64,000 bases of DNA, taken from assembly GCA_023415055.1 (NCBI GenBank), contig JAEZLZ010000126.1:25110-89109 (forward strand), in the 5' to 3' direction. Positions within the stretch are counted from its first letter, which is position 1; the number at the start of each line of letters is the position of its first letter. The notes under the pieces were generated by a model that ran no database searches, was not told where the DNA came from, and saw only the letters and a program-made list of their open reading frames with translations. Both the position numbers and the translations under genes were made by a program. Source of the DNA: Bacillota bacterium. Lineage in GTDB: Bacteria > Bacillota > Clostridia > Lachnospirales > Lachnospiraceae. Below, one piece after another: positions 34,817 through 43,498 of this stretch.

Positions 34817-34817
34817 T

Positions 34818-35285
34818 TTATTCGCCCTCCTTTGCCGCCTTAAGTGCCTTCAGCTGCTCATAAAAATAATACTTCACTTCATAATCTGCGTTTTCTACGA
34901 TAATCTGAGCACCTTTGCGTTCGAATGAATTGATAATAAAGGGAGCTTTTAAATTAGCTGAAATCTTTTCTACATTTTGAGGAACAGTAATGGATACCAG
35001 AACCACAATGTTTTCTTCATTCAAATCACCAAGAGAATTCAAGAGTTCATCATCGACTTCCGGATTATATTCCGCTTTTACAAAAAAGGGATTCACAACG
35101 GGAATCGCAAGAGAGGGCTCGTCCAAACTCTGAAGCCAGGAGATATCCGGTCTTTCTCCTTCCTCCTCATCATATAAAAGGGTATATTCTTTATAATCTT
35201 CAAAGCCTAAAATCCCGTTTTCAAAATAAATTACTTTGCTCTCATCAAGTTCAATTTCTCCAAAATGTCTCGTCTTAACTAACAC
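34818..35285 (-). CDS. fliW: Flagellar assembly factor FliW, CsrA antagonist
   Basis: The start is set at a GTG at 35285 (VLVKTRHFGEIELDES) after AAGGAAGGGAAGG; this gives 155 residues, the normal FliW size. The ATG at 35372 would add an unusual 29-residue extension. VIYFENGILGFEDYKEYTLL and FLQ/LDEPSLAIPVVNPFF are core FliW motifs. FliW binds free flagellin or CsrA in turn: when flagellin is exported, FliW sequesters CsrA and hag translation resumes. Confidence 0.93.
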   Translation of the reverse strand: MLVKTRHFGEIELDESKVIYFENGILGFEDYKEYTLLYDEEEGERPDISWLQSLDEPSLAIPVVNPFFVKAEYNPEVDDELLNSLGDLNEENIVVLVSITVPQNVEKISANLKAPFIINSFERKGAQIIVENADYEVKYYFYEQLKALKAAKEGE

Positions 35286-35593
35286 CGCGTTCGCCTTCCC
35301 TTCCTTCGAAATCTCATCTGTTTTACAATCCTTACTCTGTTCACGTATTATCAGAAAGCTTATGTGATGCACATGCTTTATCTACATTAATTACATTCTT
35401 AGTAATACTGTGATTGATAAATGTGTTCCTACCGTACTCACTATTATTAATTATACAAGTAAGGTGATGATTTTGCATTAAATATTTAAACTGTTACTAA
35501 TTTGTATTATTAAGATTTTCAAGTCTTATAAATTTCAAGTATTATGATTTTCAAACATTATGAATTAGGATCAATATAATACTTGTACACTCT
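35286..35593. other. Intergenic/leader region between flgL and fliW
   Basis: If FliW starts at 35285, this 308-bp AT-rich stretch is mostly leader. The minus strand has a TATAAT box (plus-strand region 35452-35460) that could drive fliW-csrA, without a good -35. Short imperfect tandem repeats containing ACTTGAAA lie at about 35505-35550. No other ORF with a ribosome site was seen. Confidence 0.4.
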
Positions 35594-37087
35594 TTATAAA
35601 AAATCCAGCAATGTGTTCTGTACCACCTTGGAAGCTGCCGATAAGGAAGCATTATAGATCGTCTCGGCGGCGCTGTATTTTATGATTGTCTCTGTGATAT
35701 CCACATCCTCATTATTGGACAGCAGCTCCTCAAAATCAACCTTCTGACTGGACAAACGATCCTCCGTAAGATTAAGACGAACAGCTCGGCTACCTAGGTC
35801 CGCTACCGCAACATTTACTCTGTCCTGTTCGGTTGCCGAAGAGCTAATTCCCTTCTGAAAGGCTTTTTGCATAATATCTTTTTTGAGTACGAGCTCTGTA
35901 TTTAACTGAGACTTCATCTTGTTATATCGTTCTTTTTGCGCATCGGTAAGCGCACTGTTCTTTAGACGATTATCTATTTCCGAAATCATATCCTCGATTC
36001 CAACCACTTCATTTACCGAGTCAATGATATCACCGATTGTTCTTCCGATCTGATGGGAGAACGCATCGCTGCCCTCCGTGTTGATCGTCAGCTTCTGGTT
36101 GAAATTCACCTCATACTGTATCTTCTGGGAAGACTTTTCGAATTCAATTGGATCCGCTTCCGGCTTTAGGCTGTCAGTCATAGTGCAGTTAAAGTAATGC
36201 TCCGGCTTCAAATCACCGTTTGAAAATCCGGTCTTCGTATAAGTGGTAGAAATATCAACTGCATTACGAAGTAAATCATAAGCATCCGGTCCCATGATTA
36301 ATTCACCGGTCTCGTAGATGTAATTAATCTGTCCTCCGGTGGGTGTATAAGCTGCGGGGTCTGTTAACGAGAAGCTGTCGGTAATCGGTAGTGGAAGCTG
36401 AGGAAGCACCTCGCCTGCTGCATTCTTAATGGAGTAATTGATCCCAGATGGTTTGGTTGCGCTTAAATCATCATAAGACAGTTGTAAACGATAGGTCTCG
36501 GTTAATTTTGGAGCATTGTCAAAGGTCACCGTCCCATCATCGTAATCGGATAATTGATAGCCTCCGGTAACTTTATTCACAATCTGAATCTGTTCCCCCG
36601 TAAAATTCTCGGTGATGTCATAAGTCAGATTCGGAGTATCTTCTGTAAAGGTCAGAGGGCTATCCGTCTTAAATCCGGTAAACACGTATCTTCCGGCATA
36701 GTTTGTATTTCCCTCCTGATAGATCTGCTGCTTCAGCTGTGATAAATTCTCCATGATGGAGGAACGATCATCTGCCGTCAATGTATCAGTACTACCTTGT
36801 ACGCAATAAGTATTTACACTGGTCAGTATCTCATTTACTGTTGAAAGTGCACTCTCTGTAACATCCATCCAGGACTTGGCGTCCGGTATATTCTTACCAT
36901 AGTACTGCTCCAGCTCTGACAGATTCGTACGAAGCTTCAGGGCCCTTACTGCAACGATCGGGTCCTCGGAAGGCTTCTGGATCTTCTTACCGGTAGAGTA
37001 TTGCTGCTCCAAAGCCGTCATATTAAATTTGTTTTTATTAATATTGCTCATCATATTGTTTGTCATCATTTTATTCGTTATTCTCAT
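35594..37087 (-). CDS. flgL: Flagellar hook-associated protein 3 (FlgL)
   Basis: MRITNKMMTNNMMSNINKNKFNMTALEQQYSTGKKIQKPSEDPIVAVRAL is the typical FlgL N-terminus, and the C-terminus (SAAETIYNASLSAASKVVQNTLLDFL) carries the D0 helix shared with flagellin. At 497 residues it is longer than the B. subtilis protein (about 300), because of a large central insertion of beta-rich sequence from ~residue 150 to 330. It forms the last junction ring between FlgK and the filament. Confidence 0.93.
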   Translation of the reverse strand: MRITNKMMTNNMMSNINKNKFNMTALEQQYSTGKKIQKPSEDPIVAVRALKLRTNLSELEQYYGKNIPDAKSWMDVTESALSTVNEILTSVNTYCVQGSTDTLTADDRSSIMENLSQLKQQIYQEGNTNYAGRYVFTGFKTDSPLTFTEDTPNLTYDITENFTGEQIQIVNKVTGGYQLSDYDDGTVTFDNAPKLTETYRLQLSYDDLSATKPSGINYSIKNAAGEVLPQLPLPITDSFSLTDPAAYTPTGGQINYIYETGELIMGPDAYDLLRNAVDISTTYTKTGFSNGDLKPEHYFNCTMTDSLKPEADPIEFEKSSQKIQYEVNFNQKLTINTEGSDAFSHQIGRTIGDIIDSVNEVVGIEDMISEIDNRLKNSALTDAQKERYNKMKSQLNTELVLKKDIMQKAFQKGISSSATEQDRVNVAVADLGSRAVRLNLTEDRLSSQKVDFEELLSNNEDVDITETIIKYSAAETIYNASLSAASKVVQNTLLDFL

Positions 37088-37183
37088 TATCCAAACCTCC
37101 TGACCCTACGATCTGAATTCTATAATAAAGAATGAAATTCCAATGGATTTCGTTCTTTCCTCTTATGCCTTATTGAATACCCG

Positions 37184-37227
37184 GAAGAATAAAAATGAAT
37201 TTCCTATGGAATTCATTTTTATTCTTC
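37184..37227 (-). other. Long perfect stem-loop between flgK copy 2 and flgL
   Basis: Arms 37184-37201 and 37210-37227 are perfectly complementary over 18 bp (GAAGAATAAAAATGAATT). An eight-base spacer extends the stem further with one bulge. No T-tract follows directly, so it is not a clear terminator. It may protect or process the mRNA between the two genes. Confidence 0.6.
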
Positions 37228-37230
37228 CCT

Positions 37231-37253
37231 AGGAATGGGCTTTGCCCATTCCT
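37231..37253 (-). other. Perfect stem-loop overlapping the flgK copy 2 stop codon
   Basis: AGGAATGGGC pairs with GCCCATTCCT around a three-base loop. The 3' arm on the plus strand overlaps the TAG stop codon (37252-37254). A weak third hairpin (GAAATCCA / GGAATTTC type) lies near 37133-37152. Possible roles are transcription attenuation or RNase protection. Confidence 0.6.
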
Positions 37254-39108
37254 ATACACCCATATAATTGATCAGCTTGTCATAGATCTCATCCATGACT
37301 GTAATTACCTTTGCCGATAGATTATATGCATTCTGATAGCGTACCAGATTCATCGCTTCCTCATCGACATCTACACCGGATACGGACAGGCGCTGATTTG
37401 TAATACTATCCAGAATATTTGACTGACTATCGGAGAAGGTGGAAGCTTTATCCGTATCGATACCGATCTCAGCAACCAGTGTCTGGAAGAAGCCATCCGG
37501 AGCCCCCTGGGAGAACAGCATCTTATTTTCCTTCAGTGCAATAAGCTTATTCACGATATCATTTGCTTCGGTTCCGTTTGTAATATCAGCCGTGGTAGCT
37601 AACCGGTTTGTATCCTCAATCAGCTCCTCGCTTACCGTAATATTCCCTGCTGTCATGAAATAATAGGAGCCATAGAGAGGTTCGTCGTCCGGGACCGGTT
37701 CATAGTAACCGCCTGTCTGAGAATTAAAGCTGTCATAATCATAATATGCAGCATCGTCCGAGTCACGCAGCGGGCCAAAGGTGTAGTCCCGACCGCTAAT
37801 CTTACTGGTAGCACTGAAGAAGTCCATACCGGCGTTGCTATTAAGATCCTCACCGGTCCGGTGGATATCATTGAATGCTTTAGAAAAGGTACGGACTAAC
37901 TCATTCAGCTTTTCCATATAATATGGAATTCCTTTATAATTAATGCTTTCTCCGATTGCAGATTTTTCGTCAATTGCATCTGCTATTACCGTGTCCTCTA
38001 ATTCAAAGGTATAGATAAAATTACCGGTTCCAGCCTCCTTAACCACATCAAAGCCACTATAATTATAATTGCGATTCCCTACCGTGATAACACCGGTCTC
38101 CGGAATATTTAATTTTTCAATCGAATTGATATTGGTATCAATCATAGTGACAAAATTGTCACCAGCTTCTGCATTTACCGTGCCCTGCAGGTTAAATTGA
38201 TTGTTACCGTCACGTACCTCAAGCAGAGCTTGTAATGTACCTCCCAGAGTAGGGCTTCTCATATCAAAGTCCTGGCCGTTCTGCCACTTGATATCATATA
38301 AGCCATCAACATCATTTAGATTCGCCTTTTTTTCCCGAGGCACTACCTGTAAAGAGGTATAATTACTACCCTCCACCAGTGAGATACCATCGATCTTTAC
38401 GACATAGCTGGTGATGCCGATTCCGGCACCGACCTTCTTTTCTGTTACCGATATATTCGCAATCTCGGATAACTCATCTACCAGTAAGGCTCGCTGATCG
38501 CGAAGGTCATTCGCTGTACCGCCGGTAACCTCAAGCGTATTAATCTGTTTGGTTAAGGCAGCGACCTGCTGTGCACAGGAGTTAATCTGGTCCACTTTAT
38601 TCCGAATCTCGAAGTTACACTCCTCCTGAATGCTGTTCATATTCTCAGATAATGATCTGAAATATTCCGTAAAGCTCTTCCCATAATTTACAACTTGTGT
38701 TCGAACATTCAGACTGGAAGGATCCTTTGAGAGTTCCTGAAGGCTGTCATACATAGAATTAAAGGTAGTCGTAAAGCCCTCCACACTGACTTCATTAAAA
38801 TAACTCTCGATTTCATTCATATAATAGGATTTACCGGCATACTCTCCATACATTGTGCTATTCTTCCAGTACTTCAAGTCATAATATTCTTCTCGCTTCT
38901 GTACGACTCCTGAGACACTGACACCGGTACCGGCCATACCGTAAGTTGAATTCACCTTCAGTGCTTTTCCCGCCTTTTGCTCCATCACCTGTCTGGAATA
39001 GCCTTCGGTTTCTGCATTGGAGATATTATGAGCAGTCGTATCCAGTGCAGACTGATATGCATATAAGCCGGTTTGTCCGATATTCAATCCAAAAAAAGTT
39101 GATGCCAT
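37252..39108 (-). CDS. flgK: Flagellar hook-associated protein 1, second copy (FlgK paralogue)
   Basis: The N-terminus (FFGLNIGQTGLYAYQSALDTTAHNISNAETEGYSRQ) and C-terminus (VDEEAMNLVRYQNAYNLSAKVITVMDEIYDKLINYMGV) are both FlgK. 618 residues. It lies between flgK copy 1 and flgL with about 135 bp to each side. Compared with copy 1, the central domains (about residues 220-540) differ greatly, while both ends keep the axial-protein helices. It could form a second junction zone or an alternative ring. Confidence 0.88.
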   Translation of the reverse strand: MASTFFGLNIGQTGLYAYQSALDTTAHNISNAETEGYSRQVMEQKAGKALKVNSTYGMAGTGVSVSGVVQKREEYYDLKYWKNSTMYGEYAGKSYYMNEIESYFNEVSVEGFTTTFNSMYDSLQELSKDPSSLNVRTQVVNYGKSFTEYFRSLSENMNSIQEECNFEIRNKVDQINSCAQQVAALTKQINTLEVTGGTANDLRDQRALLVDELSEIANISVTEKKVGAGIGITSYVVKIDGISLVEGSNYTSLQVVPREKKANLNDVDGLYDIKWQNGQDFDMRSPTLGGTLQALLEVRDGNNQFNLQGTVNAEAGDNFVTMIDTNINSIEKLNIPETGVITVGNRNYNYSGFDVVKEAGTGNFIYTFELEDTVIADAIDEKSAIGESINYKGIPYYMEKLNELVRTFSKAFNDIHRTGEDLNSNAGMDFFSATSKISGRDYTFGPLRDSDDAAYYDYDSFNSQTGGYYEPVPDDEPLYGSYYFMTAGNITVSEELIEDTNRLATTADITNGTEANDIVNKLIALKENKMLFSQGAPDGFFQTLVAEIGIDTDKASTFSDSQSNILDSITNQRLSVSGVDVDEEAMNLVRYQNAYNLSAKVITVMDEIYDKLINYMGV

Positions 39109-39243
39109 AAGTTCACTCCATTCTTATGTATAGGTATCACATTCAATCATTCTGCCGGAATTAGTCCCGGACATAAGCCTTTTATTCATCTCTTGCGATG
39201 TGCTTCATAGCGCGACTAATCCCCAGTATGATTTGATAAGTAA

Positions 39244-40977
39244 TTATGATAATTTCGTTATAATATCCTCCAGCATCTGACTGACCACATTGACATATCT
39301 GGCAGATGCATTGTATGCATGCTGGTATTTGATCAGACTGGTAAGCTCTTCGTCTGAGGATACACCAGTCACTTCCGATCTCTGATTGTTTATGCTTTCC
39401 ACCATCGCAGCCTGATTTGTACTGATCGTGTTATATTGTTCACCTCGATTTGCTATCTCAGAGATAAAGGAAGTATAATAATCACTGAAATTATATGAGG
39501 TTAATGTGTTCGGAGACAGTGTTGAGAAACTGTTCTGCCATTCTGTGATCAGCTTTTTTGCAGTCTCTACATCATAATCTCCGGAACCGGAATTACTGGA
39601 CAGCGGAATCAATGCATAATTTTGCATAATAGCCGGATTTACTTCGATCTCGCCTAATGTATATAAGGAATAATTATCTGCAGGGTCCTCTTCATTATAG
39701 ATTCTGGTCAGGATAGAATCATAGGATCCATCCTCCTTCAGATAGGTTATCTCTTCCTCCTCGCCATATCTTGGCATAGACTTTCGTATAAACAATGCTT
39801 CCCCTTTTGTAGCATTGCTGTCCATGCCCACCGGTGCATTTTCCACATCCAATACCTTTATCACTGAACCGTCCGACAAGGTTACTGTCTTATTCGGACA
39901 TAAGATATCATTGATGGTAGTTACAATACCATGAATCAGCTGATCGAACTGCGCCTGTGTGGACATAACAATTGAGGAATTGATATTATTATTAAAATCA
40001 ATGACCGCTGCGTTATAGAGTGCATCCGATTCATAATTTGCTCTTTGGGGTATATCAGTATAGTTTGCCTGCTTGTAGCCACGAGCCGTTAATAATCCCT
40101 TCAGTGAGCCAATGTCCGTGTTATCCTGGGAGGATGCCGCTCTGCTTAGGTTAAACACATCCGTATTACCAAAGGCCTTCCATACCGGCTTCAGCATCTG
40201 CGTCGTTTCACTTACCGGAACTGTGTCCATCTTAAAGGACATATCCTCCGTAACAAAAGGAACGCCTTCTACACTGACATTTACGATTCCATCGGTATTC
40301 TCCTTGTATGTGATACGAACCATCTTCCCCAACTCATCCAGAAGATTATTACGCTCATCGCGAAGATCATTTGCATTTTCCATACCTGTGCTCTCATATT
40401 GCCGAATCTTCCAGTTAAGCTGCTTGATCTGTTCACCGATACTATTGATTCGATTTACCTGATCCTTAATCTGAGTATTTAAGTTTACCTGATAATCATT
40501 TAATTGGTCGGAGATATTCTCCGATCGTTCAACGAAGGTAACTGCCGTCTGTATCAAAGATGCTCTGGCGACCACGCTGTCCGGTTCCTTCGCCAGTTCC
40601 TGAAGCGATGTCCACAGATTACTCATTGTATTCTGAAAGGATTCCCCCTCAAGCTCACCAAACAAGCCTTCAATCTCATTTACAGAACTATATTGAGCAT
40701 CATAGAAGGCTTCCCTGCCAAGCTCCTGACGATAGGACTGGTCTAGGAAGTTATCTCGCACCTGCTTTACAGCTGCAAAATCAGCTCCTAATCCCTTCAG
40801 CATAGGAGAGACATAGGAGTCACCTAATTTTATGTAATTAAAATCGGTTAAAATCGCCTGCTGCCTAACATAACCTGTGGTGTCCACATTAGCTAAATTA
40901 TGCGAGGTTACATTCAAAGCCGCCTGACTTACGTTCAAGCCGGATACACCGATATATAAGCCGCTCATCGAGCCCAT
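39244..40977 (-). CDS. flgK: Flagellar hook-associated protein 1, first copy (FlgK)
   Basis: MSGLYIGVSGLNVSQAALNVTSHNLANVDTTGYVRQQ and the C-terminal SSDEELTSLIKYQHAYNASARYVNVVSQMLEDIITKLS are diagnostic for FlgK. 577 residues. It follows flgN by about 20 bp, the order found in other Firmicutes where FlgN is the chaperone for FlgK and FlgL. This copy keeps the more usual FlgK ends. The hook-filament junction protein connects FlgE to FlgL. Confidence 0.93.
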   Translation of the reverse strand: MGSMSGLYIGVSGLNVSQAALNVTSHNLANVDTTGYVRQQAILTDFNYIKLGDSYVSPMLKGLGADFAAVKQVRDNFLDQSYRQELGREAFYDAQYSSVNEIEGLFGELEGESFQNTMSNLWTSLQELAKEPDSVVARASLIQTAVTFVERSENISDQLNDYQVNLNTQIKDQVNRINSIGEQIKQLNWKIRQYESTGMENANDLRDERNNLLDELGKMVRITYKENTDGIVNVSVEGVPFVTEDMSFKMDTVPVSETTQMLKPVWKAFGNTDVFNLSRAASSQDNTDIGSLKGLLTARGYKQANYTDIPQRANYESDALYNAAVIDFNNNINSSIVMSTQAQFDQLIHGIVTTINDILCPNKTVTLSDGSVIKVLDVENAPVGMDSNATKGEALFIRKSMPRYGEEEEITYLKEDGSYDSILTRIYNEEDPADNYSLYTLGEIEVNPAIMQNYALIPLSSNSGSGDYDVETAKKLITEWQNSFSTLSPNTLTSYNFSDYYTSFISEIANRGEQYNTISTNQAAMVESINNQRSEVTGVSSDEELTSLIKYQHAYNASARYVNVVSQMLEDIITKLS

Positions 40978-40998
40978 AGCCTACACCTCACCCATCTC

Positions 40999-41514
40999 TT
41001 ACTGCCTCGCATCGAACATCCCTGTTCTGGAGGCTGGAGTCTCATACTGAAAAGCTCCTTTTGTGTAAGTATTGTTCCCCGGCGACATCCTTGTGCTTTG
41101 AATAAAATTCATATTGAATTCTATCATTTCGAGGGATTGCTGTATCAAAGATTTATTACGGTTATTTATTTCGACTAATCTATGAACCGTATTTTTTAGA
41201 TTATCATGTATAATAGAAAGAGCCTTCTGCTCTTTAGGTTGCTTATCCAATAGACCGATCAGGGTACTTAAGGTAAATTCTCCAGTCCTTCGGTTGATTA
41301 CCGTTCTGATGTTCACCATAATCTGGTCTCTTTTTCGTTCCAAGGAATTAATTCTGCCAATTGCAGTCTGTTCCTTCGCTGTGATCTCCTGCAGGGAATT
41401 CAGGTCGTTCTTAACTATGACCTGAGTCTTCTCGTCTGCGATCGGGATTAGCTGATGATATACCTCACATTCTTCTTCGAGGACACTAATCAATTCATCA
41501 ATTAAGCTTGCCAC
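40999..41514 (-). CDS. flgN: Flagellar export chaperone FlgN
   Basis: The start is set at a GTG at 41514 (VASLIDELISVLEEECEVYHQL), six bases after GGAGGG; the longer frame to 41571 adds an unlikely 19 residues. The protein is helical throughout (IVKNDLNSLQEITAKEQTAIGRINSLERKRDQI), as in FlgN. It ends with a Pro/Thr-rich tail. It lies between flgM and flgK, the standard position. FlgN carries FlgK and FlgL to the export gate. Confidence 0.85.
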   Translation of the reverse strand: MASLIDELISVLEEECEVYHQLIPIADEKTQVIVKNDLNSLQEITAKEQTAIGRINSLERKRDQIMVNIRTVINRRTGEFTLSTLIGLLDKQPKEQKALSIIHDNLKNTVHRLVEINNRNKSLIQQSLEMIEFNMNFIQSTRMSPGNNTYTKGAFQYETPASRTGMFDARQ

Positions 41515-41562
41515 CGTTAACCCTCCGTACTGCAATACTCTGCAGTTCCCATTCAACACAAC

Positions 41563-41606
41563 AAGCGCCATTTATTATGCCGATATGGCTGCAATGAACG
41601 GCGCTT
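41563..41606 (-). other. Stem-loop between flgM and flgN
   Basis: AAGCGCC pairs with GGCGCTT across ~30 bases that can fold internally. It lies between the flgM stop and the flgN start. The T content after the stem is low, so attenuation or an mRNA structure is more likely than full termination. Confidence 0.45.
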
Positions 41607-41618
41607 GGATTTATCCTG

Positions 41619-41897
41619 TTAAATAGACTCGCTAAAATACTTATCCACCAGTTTATCTGCAACATCCTGAATGTTGACATGATAATTACCGGCTTCCATA
41701 CGCTGCTTAATTTCATTTACCTTTGTCTCTCTAATGTCCGGAGTACGTCCTATTATCTGCTTTGCTACCTGATAATCCTTTCCCGTCTGAGAGATCTCAA
41801 GTGTATCGCTAAAGCTGGCACCCTTTGACTTTGCTGTGCTTTTTACATCATTCGTTTTATACAACTGACTGACTTTGTTGAATGCATCAATACGCAT
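41619..41897 (-). CDS. flgM: Anti-sigma-28 factor FlgM
   Basis: The start is the ATG at 41897 (MRIDAFNKVSQLYKTND), eight bases after AGGTGG. The C-terminal helices (VAKQIIGRTPDIRETKVNEIKQRMEAGNYHVNIQDVADKLVDKYF) contain the sigma-binding motif. 92 residues is typical. It binds sigma-28 until the hook is complete and FlgM is exported or inactivated, which ties expression of hag and the flaG unit (both with sigma-28 promoters here) to assembly. Confidence 0.93.
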   Translation of the reverse strand: MRIDAFNKVSQLYKTNDVKSTAKSKGASFSDTLEISQTGKDYQVAKQIIGRTPDIRETKVNEIKQRMEAGNYHVNIQDVADKLVDKYFSESI

Positions 41898-42003
41898 CCT
41901 GATCACCACCTATCTATTCACTAACATCATCCTACTGCCGATGAACGACAGCTAACCTTCCGGAAGAATAAAATCTACTATTCCTCTCTACTCTATAACA
42001 TAT

Positions 42004-42030
42004 TTATCGGATGATTTCGAATTAACATTA
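42004..42030 (-). promoter_or_regulatory. Possible sigma-28 promoter of flgM
   Basis: The minus strand reads TAAT, 15 bases, TCCGATAA, a weaker form of TAAA-N15-GCCGATAT (3/4 and 6/8). It lies about 107 bp before flgM, right after the terminator of the permease gene. In B. subtilis flgM also has a SigD promoter. Confidence 0.4.
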
Positions 42031-42085
42031 GAGGTATTTAGAAAATTTGTAAAATAAAATAACGACAAATTATCCAAATACCTCT
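42031..42085 (-). terminator. Terminator after the permease gene
   Basis: GAGGTATTT at one end pairs with AAATACCTC at the other, with inner pairing of ACAAATT and AATTTGT and small mismatches. The element lies about 20-75 bp past the permease stop. The T-tract is weak, but the long stem is clear. Confidence 0.6.
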
Positions 42086-42105
42086 TATTATACCGTATAT
42101 TGTAC

Positions 42106-43374
42106 TTAATTCCAGATAATCCAGTTCAGGATATACCCGGTTACTACCGCCACCAGAGTGAACGGTACACTGATCTTCATAAAGGTGGGTGCCGAAACCT
42201 CATAGCCATCCTTACGCAATATACCAAGCCCTGTAATATTTGCAGACGCACCGATTGGTGTTATATTACCGCCTAGGGTAGCACCAATCAAAAGTCCAAA
42301 GAACAACAGATTAGGCTCGATGCCGAGCAGATTGGAAATCTGAGCAGTAACCGGAAGCATCGTTGCTACATATGGAATATTATCAATGAATGCGGAAAAC
42401 AGTACAGAAGCCCAGACAATCAAGGTATATACCAAGAATACATTATCCTTGCTCACGCTGACAAAAAGCTTACTGATGTCGTCCACCAGTCCTACTTCAG
42501 TTATTCCTCCAATGACAACAAACAAACCGGTTAACAGCAGGATGGTATCGTAATCAATACTCTTCATGCTTTCGATAAAGGCTGCCTTATTCCGGGTCTT
42601 AATCATCTTTCGGATCAAACCGATTGCGAACATACTGACACAGATGACACCATTTGTCACCTTCGGTTTATTCTCGATAAAGGAAGCACAAATCAACAGA
42701 ACTACAATCCCGACCAAAAGAACGGTAGGTATGAAATCTTTTACTACTGTCCTCTCCATGGAGCTGATCGGTTGCTTCTCCTTACGGAACAGATATACCA
42801 GCAGTAATGTTGACATCAATGCCCCCGCTTCCACCACCCAGAAGATACCGATCCTGCCGTCGGTAAAGAAGAAATCCAAAAAGTTCAGATTAGCATAACC
42901 ACCTAGTAATATTGAGGTCGTATCTCCGACTAATGTCGCTGCTCCTTGAACATTCGAGGAGATTGCAATGGCAATAACACTTGGTACCGGTGAGATCTTC
43001 AGCTTCTTTGCGATAGTTAGTGCCACCGGTGCAACCATTAGTACCGTGGCAACATTATCAACAAAGGCAGAGATAACTCCTGCGAAGAGTGCCAGTGAGA
43101 TAATCGTCCATTTTACATTCGGCATACGATCAATAATGTAGTCTGCCAACAACGAAGGCATCTTTGATTCAATAAACAGGCCTACAACACCCATCGTTCC
43201 GGCAATCATCAGAATTACATTCCAATCTACTGTCGTGAATACTTCCCCGACCGGTAGTATCCCAAGTACGATAAAGAGTGCAGCAGCGGTAAGTGCGATA
43301 TAAGCCCTCACCTTAGGAAATGCAAGCAGTGATAGATAGGTCAGCGCAAATATTATGATAGCTATTGTTTTCAT
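42106..43374 (-). CDS. SLC13 / ArsB-NhaD superfamily anion permease
   Basis: The 422-residue membrane protein has about 11-12 hydrophobic segments. Two inverted-repeat motifs typical of this superfamily are visible: SAFVDNVATVLMVAPVALTIAKKL and SAFIDNIPYVATMLPVTAQI. A GATLGGNITPIGASANITGLG stretch follows, as in NhaD/ArsB/citrate carriers. The substrate (an anion such as a dicarboxylate, or Na+/H+ exchange) cannot be decided from sequence. It is a single-gene unit between flgM and the protease gene. Confidence 0.88.
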   Translation of the reverse strand: MKTIAIIIFALTYLSLLAFPKVRAYIALTAAALFIVLGILPVGEVFTTVDWNVILMIAGTMGVVGLFIESKMPSLLADYIIDRMPNVKWTIISLALFAGVISAFVDNVATVLMVAPVALTIAKKLKISPVPSVIAIAISSNVQGAATLVGDTTSILLGGYANLNFLDFFFTDGRIGIFWVVEAGALMSTLLLVYLFRKEKQPISSMERTVVKDFIPTVLLVGIVVLLICASFIENKPKVTNGVICVSMFAIGLIRKMIKTRNKAAFIESMKSIDYDTILLLTGLFVVIGGITEVGLVDDISKLFVSVSKDNVFLVYTLIVWASVLFSAFIDNIPYVATMLPVTAQISNLLGIEPNLLFFGLLIGATLGGNITPIGASANITGLGILRKDGYEVSAPTFMKISVPFTLVAVVTGYILNWIIWN

Positions 43375-43415
43375 TTTTCTCCTCCGGTATATTTTACTCT
43401 TATCATGATATGCAA

Positions 43416-43438
43416 AATTCCCCTACAAGAGGGGAATT
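43416..43438 (-). terminator. Stem-loop between the protease and permease genes
   Basis: AATTCCCC pairs perfectly with GGGGAATT around a seven-base loop, with TTTT following on the minus strand. It lies about 60 bp after the protease stop and before the permease ribosome site. Confidence 0.55.
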
Positions 43439-43498
43439 CCTGCTATCTATTGCATTGTAATGATCAAAACTTTTAAAGTCAATCCCTCCCAGGCTTTC

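Noticed and set aside
41577..41590. GCCGATAT on the plus strand as a sigma-28 promoter
   Set aside because: No TAAA lies 15-16 bases upstream on that strand, and it would read into nothing.
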